Assembly: GCF_006385175.1 (NCBI RefSeq)
Contig: NZ_VFIY01000004.1
Span: 496,001 to 560,000, forward strand
Reading direction: 5' to 3'
Length of the DNA stretch: 64,000 nt
Source: Emcibacter nanhaiensis
Lineage (GTDB): Bacteria > Pseudomonadota > Alphaproteobacteria > Sphingomonadales > Emcibacteraceae
Below are positions 57,634 to 64,000 of the stretch, one piece after another; within the stretch, counting starts at the first letter, position 1; each line of letters opens with the position of its first letter. Under the pieces are notes generated by a model. It was not told the DNA's origin, did no database searches, and saw only the letters and a program-made list of their open reading frames with translations. A program made the position numbers and the translations under genes.

Positions 57634-59604
57634 ATGAGTGACCTGTTTGAGACGACCCCTGTAGCCGGTGAATATTCCGCCAAGGATATCGAGGTACTGG
57701 AGGGCCTGGAGCCCGTCCGCATGCGCCCCGGCATGTATATCGGCGGCACTGACGAGCGCGCCCTGCACCATCTGGTGGCCGAGGTTCTCGACAACTCCAT
57801 GGACGAAGCGGTCGCCGGACACGCCAGCCGCATCGAAATGTCGCTCAATGCCGACGGCTCGGTGACCATCACCGACAACGGCCGCGGCATTCCGGTTGAT
57901 CCACACCCCAAGTACAAGGACAAATCGGCGCTGGAGGTGATCCTGACCACACTGCATTCCGGCGGCAAGTTCAACAGCAAGGCCTATGAGACCTCCGGCG
58001 GCCTGCATGGCGTCGGCATCTCCGTGGTCAACGCCCTGTCCGACACCATGAGCGTTGAGGTGGCCCGCGACAAGCAGGTGTGGAAGCAGGAATTCTCCCG
58101 CGGTCATGCCCTGACCAGGCTGGAAAACCTCGGCCCGACGCCCAACCGGCGCGGCACCAAGGTCACCTTCCATCCGGACCCGGAAATCTTCGGGGAAAAA
58201 GCCCACCTCAAGCCGGCCCGGCTCTATCAGTCCGCCAAGTCCAAGGCTTACCTGTTCCGCGGCGTGGAAATCCGCTGGTCCTGTGATCCCGACCTGCTGA
58301 GAGACGGCGACGATACGCCGGTAAAGGATACGTTGCATTTCCCCGGCGGGCTCAATGATTATCTCACCACAACCCTGGAAAAACGCTCCAGGGTAACGGC
58401 CGAGAATTTCCACGGTCGCGTCCCGCTGGCCGAAGATATGGGCAATGTGGAATGGGCCATTGCCTGGCCGGAATATGGCGACGGCAGCACCCGCTCCTAC
58501 TGTAACACCGTGCCCACCCCCCAGGGCGGCACCCATGAGGCCGGCATGCGGGCGGCCCTGCTCAAGGGCATCAAGGCCTACGGCGAACTGATCGGCAACA
58601 AGAAAGCGGCCCAGATCACCGGCGAGGATATTTTCGTTGCCGCCTGTTCGCTGATCTCGGTCTTTATCAAGAACCCACAGTTCCAGGGCCAGACCAAGGA
58701 CAAGCTGACCACGCCGGAAGCCGCCCGGCTGGTGGAGATGGCGGTGCGCGACCATTTCGACCACTGGCTGTCCGGCGCCCCGGACATGGCCAACGACCTG
58801 CTGGCCTGGGCTTTGGAGCGGGTTGAGGAACGCCTGCGCCGTCGTCAGGAGAAGGACACCAAGCGCCAAACCGCCACCAACAAACGCAAGCTGCGCCTGC
58901 CCGGCAAACTGGCCGATTGCAGCCATAACAGCGCCGAAGGCACCGAAATCTATATCGTGGAGGGCGATTCCGCCGGCGGCTCCGCCAAGCAGGCCCGCGA
59001 CCGCAAGACCCAGGCGATCCTGCCGATCCGTGGCAAGATCCTCAATGTGGCCAGCGCCACCCGGGACAAGATCCGCGCCAACCAGGAAATTTCCGATATT
59101 ATCCAGGCGCTGGGCTGCGGCGCCGGCGACAAATATGACGAAGACGACCTCCGCTACGAAAAAATCATCATCATGACCGATGCGGACGTGGACGGCGCCC
59201 ATATCGCCACCCTGCTGATGACCTATTTCTACCAGGAAATGCCGGAGCTGGTGAAAAACGGCCACCTGTATCTGGCCCAGCCGCCGCTCTACCGCATCGC
59301 CCAGGGCGGCAAGGTGCTCTATGCCCGCGACGATCCTCACAAGGACGAGCTGATGGCGACCGAATTCACCGGCCGCGGCAAGGTCGAAGTGAGCCGCTTC
59401 AAGGGCCTTGGTGAAATGCCGCCGGCGCAACTGCGCGAGACCACCATGACCCGCGGCAAGCGCACCCTGCTGCGCATCGTCATCCCCGAAGGTGGACGCC
59501 TCGAGACCTCGGAAAAAGTCGAGCATCTGATGGGCAAGAAGCCGGAGCTTCGCTTCCAGTTCATCCAGGAAAATGCCGAACGGGCGAAGGAACTGGATAT
59601 TTAG
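57634..59604 (+). CDS. parE: DNA topoisomerase IV subunit B
   Basis: A 656-residue ATPase subunit of topoisomerase IV, which decatenates replicated chromosomes. GHKL ATPase motifs: EVLDNSMDEAVAG, DNGRGIPVDPHPK and GGLHGVGISVVNALS. The TOPRIM domain has YIVEGDSAGGSAKQARDRKTQAILPIRGKILNV and MTDADVDGAHIATLL. The length and the lack of an insertion in TOPRIM favour ParE over GyrB. The ATG at 57634 has a weak ribosome-binding site. Confidence 0.94.
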   Translation: MSDLFETTPVAGEYSAKDIEVLEGLEPVRMRPGMYIGGTDERALHHLVAEVLDNSMDEAVAGHASRIEMSLNADGSVTITDNGRGIPVDPHPKYKDKSALEVILTTLHSGGKFNSKAYETSGGLHGVGISVVNALSDTMSVEVARDKQVWKQEFSRGHALTRLENLGPTPNRRGTKVTFHPDPEIFGEKAHLKPARLYQSAKSKAYLFRGVEIRWSCDPDLLRDGDDTPVKDTLHFPGGLNDYLTTTLEKRSRVTAENFHGRVPLAEDMGNVEWAIAWPEYGDGSTRSYCNTVPTPQGGTHEAGMRAALLKGIKAYGELIGNKKAAQITGEDIFVAACSLISVFIKNPQFQGQTKDKLTTPEAARLVEMAVRDHFDHWLSGAPDMANDLLAWALERVEERLRRRQEKDTKRQTATNKRKLRLPGKLADCSHNSAEGTEIYIVEGDSAGGSAKQARDRKTQAILPIRGKILNVASATRDKIRANQEISDIIQALGCGAGDKYDEDDLRYEKIIIMTDADVDGAHIATLLMTYFYQEMPELVKNGHLYLAQPPLYRIAQGGKVLYARDDPHKDELMATEFTGRGKVEVSRFKGLGEMPPAQLRETTMTRGKRTLLRIVIPEGGRLETSEKVEHLMGKKPELRFQFIQENAERAKELDI

Positions 59605-59631
59605 ACTGATCCTTTTCGGGGAGGAGCACCC

Positions 59632-60333
59632 ATGACACAGCATATTGGAATTGTGGCCTGCTCTTCGGAAGGCGCGGCGCTCTGTTATCGCACCATCTGT
59701 GCTGAAGGAGCCGACTATCTTGGCCCCCACGGACATCCCGAAATCACCATGCATACCCCGCCGCTGTCCGAGTATATGGAATATATTGACCGGAATGACT
59801 GGCAGGGCGTCGGCGAATTGATGCTCAAATCCGCCGAGATACTGGCCGGCGCCGGGGCGGATTTTCTGATCTGCCCGGACAACACCATCCATCAGGCCCT
59901 GCATTATATCGAAGGCCGCGCCCCCCTGCCCTGGCTGCATATTGCCGAGGTGGTGGTTGAGAAGGCGATGGAAAAGGGATACCGCAAGCTCGGCCTGACC
60001 GGCACCCGCTGGCTTGTGAACAGCGAGGTTTATCCCGACAAAATCACTGCCCGCGGACTGGACTATGTGAGGCCGGAACCGGAAGAACGGGACGAAATCA
60101 GCCGCATCATCATGGCCGAGCTCACCTATGGCAGATGCACACCGGAGGGATTGGCATATTTCCAGGGCGTCATTTCACGCCTGAAGGACCGGGGCTGTGA
60201 TGCCGTCATTCTCGGCTGCACGGAAATTCCGCTCCTGATCAATGACGCAAACTCGCCACTTCCGACACTGGATTCCACGCGATTGCTCGCCCGCGCTGCC
60301 CTCATGAAAGCACTCACGCCGGAAAAAGGCTGA
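59632..60333 (+). CDS. Aspartate/glutamate racemase family protein
   Basis: A 233-residue cytoplasmic protein. The second catalytic cysteine motif is normal (VILGCTEIPLLI, about 195-206), but the first reads FLICPDNTIHQAL (about 82-94): the residue before NT is Asp, with a Cys two places earlier, where canonical enzymes have CNT-x-H. It may use the shifted cysteine, or act as a lyase or isomerase. A strong GGGGAGGAG precedes the ATG, 28 bases after parE, so it is likely co-transcribed with parE. Substrate not predictable. Confidence 0.8.
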   Translation: MTQHIGIVACSSEGAALCYRTICAEGADYLGPHGHPEITMHTPPLSEYMEYIDRNDWQGVGELMLKSAEILAGAGADFLICPDNTIHQALHYIEGRAPLPWLHIAEVVVEKAMEKGYRKLGLTGTRWLVNSEVYPDKITARGLDYVRPEPEERDEISRIIMAELTYGRCTPEGLAYFQGVISRLKDRGCDAVILGCTEIPLLINDANSPLPTLDSTRLLARAALMKALTPEKG

Positions 60334-60425
60334 GGTTCCGCATATTTAAACCGCATCTTCTCTCGGAAATTTGCTTCCCCTTACTTGTTACCTTTTCACA
60401 ACAAGTGCAGGGCATAATTAACTTT

Positions 60426-60461
60426 TTATCGTTACAAAGGCCCGATATAGTAAAACGATAA
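60426..60461. other. Inverted repeat in the leader of the deacetylase-like gene
   Basis: TTATCGTT (60426-60433) and AACGATAA (60454-60461) are 8-base complements 20 bases apart, about 30 bases before the next start codon. It could be an operator; no further evidence. Confidence 0.3.
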
Positions 60462-60491
60462 CGAGCCTGATGGGGAATTCCGGATAGTCCA

Positions 60492-61478
60492 ATGAAAACC
60501 AAAGTTGTCCTGACAGTCGATACCGAACCGTCGATCGCCGGCGCCTTCGACGATCCCGACAAATATTCCCCGCTGATCCACGAGCCGGTCTGGGGCGAAG
60601 CCGACGGCAAAAGCCAGGCCACCGGTTTCATGATCGAGACCCTGAAGGAGCACGGCCAGATCGCCACTTTCTTTGTCGAAACCGCCCATACGGCCTATTT
60701 TTCCGATGCCCCCATGGGCCGTTATGTGGAGCGCCTGACCGCGGCCGGACAGGATATCCAGCTGCACCTCCATCCCTGCTGGGCCTCCTATGAGAACGGA
60801 TCGCTGAACAGCGGCAGTCGGGTGTCCGACAATTGCAGTGAGCTTGCCGAGGACCAGCTGGTCGAGCTCCTGCGCCAGGGCATGGATACCATCGAGCGAT
60901 GGACCGGCAACCGCCCGACCAGCATGCGGACCGGCAATTTCGCCACTTCGCTCTGCGTGTTCCGGGCCATGGAGAAGGCCGGATTGAAATATGCCTCCAA
61001 CATCTGCACCGCCGTGGCGCCGCCGCCGGAACCGGCGCTGCAGGTAGCCAGCGGCAAACATGTCTTTGCCGGCGTCGAGGAACTGCCGGTCACCTGTTTT
61101 GCCGATCCCGGCCCGATCGGCCGCGGGCGGCTCAAACCCATGCAGGTCACGGCCCTGAGCGCGGCGGAACAGATTGCGCTGCTGAACCAGGCGCATAACA
61201 AACGGCTTGAAGCAGTGATCATCGTCACCCACCCGTTTGAATACATCAAGATCAATAATTTCCGCTATGACGGGCTCAGGGCCAATAAACTGGTACAGTC
61301 CAGGCTACAGAAACTCTGCGGGTTTCTGGCCGACAACCCGGACCGCTTCGACATGACCTCCCTGGAGGGTGCAGCCCAAAGCATCACCGGCAACGGCGGC
61401 GCCACCGATCTCACCGGCAGCACAGTAAAGTCCGTGCTCAGGACAGTGGAAAATTTCACCAATGACAGGTTCCTATGA
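60492..61478 (+). CDS. Polysaccharide deacetylase-like protein
   Basis: A 328-residue protein with a NodB-type (CE4) pattern: VLTVDTE at the start (motif 1 variant), FFVETAH, QLHLHPCW (about 92-99; metal histidines and motif 2), and SMRTGNFATS (motif 3). HPFEYI near 240 gives the last histidine. There is no signal peptide, so it acts in the cytoplasm, perhaps on a sugar nucleotide or lipid-linked glycan precursor. Its stop overlaps the start of the ATP-grasp gene in an ATGA, so the two are made together and probably act in one pathway. Confidence 0.82.
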   Translation: MKTKVVLTVDTEPSIAGAFDDPDKYSPLIHEPVWGEADGKSQATGFMIETLKEHGQIATFFVETAHTAYFSDAPMGRYVERLTAAGQDIQLHLHPCWASYENGSLNSGSRVSDNCSELAEDQLVELLRQGMDTIERWTGNRPTSMRTGNFATSLCVFRAMEKAGLKYASNICTAVAPPPEPALQVASGKHVFAGVEELPVTCFADPGPIGRGRLKPMQVTALSAAEQIALLNQAHNKRLEAVIIVTHPFEYIKINNFRYDGLRANKLVQSRLQKLCGFLADNPDRFDMTSLEGAAQSITGNGGATDLTGSTVKSVLRTVENFTNDRFL

Positions 61479-62725
61479 TCAGCTATATGCCGCCGAAATC
61501 ACCTGAGGAGTGCCCGACGGTCCTGCTGCTCGGCACCGATACACCAATCGGCCTTGCCATCGTGCGCGACCTGGGCCGGGCCGGTTACCGGGTGATCGGC
61601 ATCGGCCATACCGAGCGGGCGCTGGCCGGAAAATCGCGATATTGTTCCGCCCACTATGTGCGCGCCGGCAGGAATGAGGCGCTGATTTTACAGATTGAGC
61701 AGCTGGCAGCGGAACATGACGCCCGCTTCCTGATGGCCATCAGTGAAGGCGATCTGCTGACCCTCAACCGCTTCCGCGACCGGCTGGAAGAATCAATCAT
61801 CCCGCTTCTGCCCACGGCAGACATGCTCACCAAGGTCCTCGACAAGAACATCTGCCAGGACTATGCCGAACAGGCTGGCATCCGCACGCCGAAAACACGG
61901 CAGTTCACCTCCCTGGATGAGGTGCAGAGCAATCTCGGCCAGCTCAGCTATCCGCTGGTCCTGAAATGGGGCGATCCCAACGCGGTCGCTCCCCTGCTTG
62001 AGGACGCCGGCCTGGACATGGTCAAAACCGGCTATGCCCGCACCGCGGAGGAGCTGCTCGGCCAGCTCGCGGTCTATGAACCCGTGGGCCACTATCCCAT
62101 GGTGCAGGAATATTGCCCGGGCTTCGGCCTCGGCCAGATGTTCCTGGTGCGCGACGGGCGCATCCTGATGGAGTTCCAGCACGAGCGGCTGCATGAATGG
62201 CCGCCGGAAGGCGGCGTCTCCAGCCTCTGTGCCAGCGTGCCGCTGGATCAGCATGTCGAGATCCGGGAAAAATCCCGCAGTCTGCTGGAGAAGCTCAACT
62301 GGAACGGCGTCGCCATGGTCGAATACCGGTTCCATCCGGCAAGCGGCACCTATTATTTCATGGAGATCAACGGCCGCTTCTGGGGCAGTCTGCCGCTGGC
62401 CACGGCGGCCGGGGTGCCCTTCCCCTCCGCCCTTGTCGCCTGTTGCGGCGAAGGCCGGGAAATTTCCGAGCTTTCCGACTATAAGGCCCTCAAATGCTGT
62501 TTCTTGATACCGGAGACCAAACGGCTGATGCGGCTGCTTGTGCAGAAAAACAGGATCAGGGACCCCTTTTACCGGCCCGACACCCTGCGCTCTCTGCTCG
62601 GCTATATCGCCGCCCCGTTCCGGCCGGATCTATGCTACTATATTTTTCAGTGGCGCGATCCCAAGCCGTTCTTTTCCGACCTCGGCGGCATGCTGCTGAA
62701 ATTCGCCAGGCTGCTGCGCCGTTAA
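61475..62725 (+). CDS. ATP-grasp family carboxylate-amine ligase
   Basis: A 416-residue cytoplasmic protein. The N-terminal Rossmann-like part (VLLLGTDTPIGLAIVRDLGRAGYRVIGIG, about 17-45) is followed by the ATP-grasp fold (YPLVLKWGDPNAVAPLL; MVQEYCPGFGLGQMFLVRDG; metal-binding VEYRFH and FMEINGRFWGSLPLA). Such enzymes join a carboxylate to an amine at the expense of ATP. Together with the coupled deacetylase-like gene it may amidate or acylate an amino sugar: the deacetylase would free the amine that the ligase then uses. That pathway is inferred from adjacency. Confidence 0.82.
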   Translation: MISYMPPKSPEECPTVLLLGTDTPIGLAIVRDLGRAGYRVIGIGHTERALAGKSRYCSAHYVRAGRNEALILQIEQLAAEHDARFLMAISEGDLLTLNRFRDRLEESIIPLLPTADMLTKVLDKNICQDYAEQAGIRTPKTRQFTSLDEVQSNLGQLSYPLVLKWGDPNAVAPLLEDAGLDMVKTGYARTAEELLGQLAVYEPVGHYPMVQEYCPGFGLGQMFLVRDGRILMEFQHERLHEWPPEGGVSSLCASVPLDQHVEIREKSRSLLEKLNWNGVAMVEYRFHPASGTYYFMEINGRFWGSLPLATAAGVPFPSALVACCGEGREISELSDYKALKCCFLIPETKRLMRLLVQKNRIRDPFYRPDTLRSLLGYIAAPFRPDLCYYIFQWRDPKPFFSDLGGMLLKFARLLRR

Positions 62726-62737
62726 AGCCCCATTTCC

Positions 62738-64000
62738 CTAACTGGTGATATCGGACTTTCCGAGTTCCTTCTTCAGGCTGGTCAGCGCCTGCTGGATACG
62801 CATAAAACAGGTGGAAAAATACTCCCGGCTCAGCCGGTGCGGGTCATAGAGCAGCGCCATTCTCGGACTCGCCCAAAGTCCCAGCAGTGCAATCTGCACG
62901 TCCTTGTCCGTGGATTGGAGGTAAGGCTCCAGTTTTTTGATATGCCGGTCTTCCATGACAAGGAAAAGGTCGCCGTCCCGGACCTCAAAATCCTCCAGGT
63001 CCGTCGCCCTGTGGCTTTCCAGGTCCACATCATAGTCCTTTGCGACGTCTATCGCCATGGGATAGGCCTCGAGGCCCGTACTGGTGGACAGGCCGATGGA
63101 AACGACGGGAACGTCCGGTGACAGTTTGACCATAAGATGGTGCGCAAACGGGCTGCGGCAGATATTGCCATGGCAGACAAAAACCAGACGGCGCACATCC
63201 TCCTTCCGCAGGTGACTGTATTTCCGGTACGGCCCGAAACGCCACATCAGGTTAGCGATAAACAGACGCACCCAGCCGCGGATGGTTCCATATTTGCGGT
63301 CGATATATTTTTCCACCTGATCAAACACAGTCTGCACCCAGCGTTTCCAGACATGTTTCTTGTTTTCCGTCACCCGGGCGATGAGATAGGCCGTAACAAC
63401 GGTGAGGCCAAGAATAAATGCATATTTCTGGCCGCTCATCGTCTCCTCATAAAAAGCGGCCCGGTAAAACAGAAGCAGCGGCATATGGGTGAGATAAAGC
63501 GTAAAGGTCGACCCGGCAATATTGCGGATGATCTTTTCCAGCCAGACAGGGAATTTTTCCAGGCTATTGCAGATGCCGCGCATCGCCACAAAATGCATGC
63601 CGATAAATATGCCGAGGAGATAGTCGCTGATAAACTGACGGCTGAAGGCCAGGTTTTTGTGATTTTCTGCCCCCATGAAGGCTTCCAGGGTATCCCACCC
63701 CCAGCTGCCGATACGGAAATGAATATAACTGTATATTCCTGCGCCGGAGACCAACAGAAGAAGTGTTGCGATCGCAAGGCCGATATGGCGAAGGCGGTCA
63801 GACCTGTACAAATAGACGCCAAGCCACCACAGCGGCATCAGCAGAAGAATTTTCGGCCCGACAATCAGACAGACCAGGGCAAACAGATAAAACCGTTTTT
63901 TGCCCGGGACAAAACAAAGCGCCGCAAAGCCAATATAGTACCAGACTTCATAGTTAAGGCTCCAATAGGGAACATTGCTGAACGTCTGGATGGAAAGGCC
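62738..64000 (-). CDS. Acyltransferase (family 3) fused to a low-molecular-weight protein tyrosine phosphatase (cut by window edge)
   Basis: The frame is open to the window edge; 420 residues are visible. The N-terminal part (to about residue 240) has several membrane helices and YWSLNYEVWYYIGFAAL, typical of family 3 membrane acyltransferases that O-acetylate surface polysaccharides; its first part is missing. The C-terminal 150 residues are a complete LMW tyrosine phosphatase: VFVCHGNICRSPFAHHLM supplies C-x(5)-R-S, and LYDPHRLSREYF near the end supplies the catalytic aspartate (DPH in place of DPY). Such phosphatases control exopolysaccharide export kinases. The gene is convergent with the ATP-grasp gene, 12 bases apart. 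Confidence 0.88.
   Translation of the reverse strand, partial: GLSIQTFSNVPYWSLNYEVWYYIGFAALCFVPGKKRFYLFALVCLIVGPKILLLMPLWWLGVYLYRSDRLRHIGLAIATLLLLVSGAGIYSYIHFRIGSWGWDTLEAFMGAENHKNLAFSRQFISDYLLGIFIGMHFVAMRGICNSLEKFPVWLEKIIRNIAGSTFTLYLTHMPLLLFYRAAFYEETMSGQKYAFILGLTVVTAYLIARVTENKKHVWKRWVQTVFDQVEKYIDRKYGTIRGWVRLFIANLMWRFGPYRKYSHLRKEDVRRLVFVCHGNICRSPFAHHLMVKLSPDVPVVSIGLSTSTGLEAYPMAIDVAKDYDVDLESHRATDLEDFEVRDGDLFLVMEDRHIKKLEPYLQSTDKDVQIALLGLWASPRMALLYDPHRLSREYFSTCFMRIQQALTSLKKELGKSDITS

Noticed and set aside
57547-59940. Open frame of 797 codons antisense to parE and the racemase gene
   Set aside because: It is fully opposite a canonical parE, has no recognisable domain and reflects the third-position G+C bias of the real gene.

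Overview
The window is chromosomal DNA from an alphaproteobacterium. The main evidence is the gene order, which follows a block conserved in that class: hflX-hfq, trkH-trkA, ntrX-ntrY-ntrC-ntrB-dusB, a fused ispDF, pgpA-cinA, ratA-lipA-lpd-pdhCBA, ftsB, eno-pyrG-secG-tpiA, a PpiD-type foldase and trpE. A fused IspDF, an E1-beta subunit carrying its own lipoyl domain, and the NtrBC/NtrYX pair fit the same placement. A marine lineage such as Emcibacterales or Kordiimonadales is a guess only. No rRNA gene or CRISPR array was seen; there is one tRNA. Layout: bases 1-207 hold the start of a lytic transglycosylase gene, followed by tRNA-Ser(UGA). A genomic island of about 13.1 kb (537-13666) sits in the 3' end of that tRNA and is bounded by 20-bp direct repeats. 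It carries a tyrosine integrase, a ParB-like protein, a small membrane protein coupled to a serine recombinase, and a tightly packed six-gene operon: GIY-YIG/DUF4357 protein, HsdR, HsdM, HsdS and two mutually homologous membrane proteins of unknown function. This operon is the best candidate for an undescribed system, namely a type I restriction-modification unit with a nuclease-like partner in front and a membrane module behind. From 13.7 to 24.9 kb lie a lipoprotein, an APC permease, a TonB-dependent receptor with a PepSY membrane protein (metal-chelate uptake), a CPA2 antiporter, a GNAT acetyltransferase, MazG, an inositol monophosphatase family protein, HflX and Hfq. From 25 to 35 kb are the Trk potassium system, the two nitrogen two-component systems and DusB. 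From 35.3 to 37.4 kb are IspDF, PgpA and CinA on the plus strand. Between cinA and ratA, normally close neighbours, an insertion holds a CDP-alcohol phosphatidyltransferase fused to a degenerate nucleotidyltransferase-like domain, a polysaccharide flippase, and a PEP-CTERM protein preceded by a near-perfect sigma-54 promoter with upstream repeats. From 41 to 57.5 kb run central metabolism and envelope genes (lipoate synthesis, pyruvate dehydrogenase, FtsB, enolase, CTP synthase, SecG, TpiA, PpiD-like, TrpE, divergent polysaccharide deacetylase). ParE and an Asp/Glu racemase-like protein follow. The right end (60.5-64 kb) holds a polysaccharide deacetylase-like protein translationally coupled to an ATP-grasp enzyme, then a convergent acyltransferase fused to a low-molecular-weight tyrosine phosphatase domain and cut by the window edge. 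This looks like the margin of a cell-surface polysaccharide locus.
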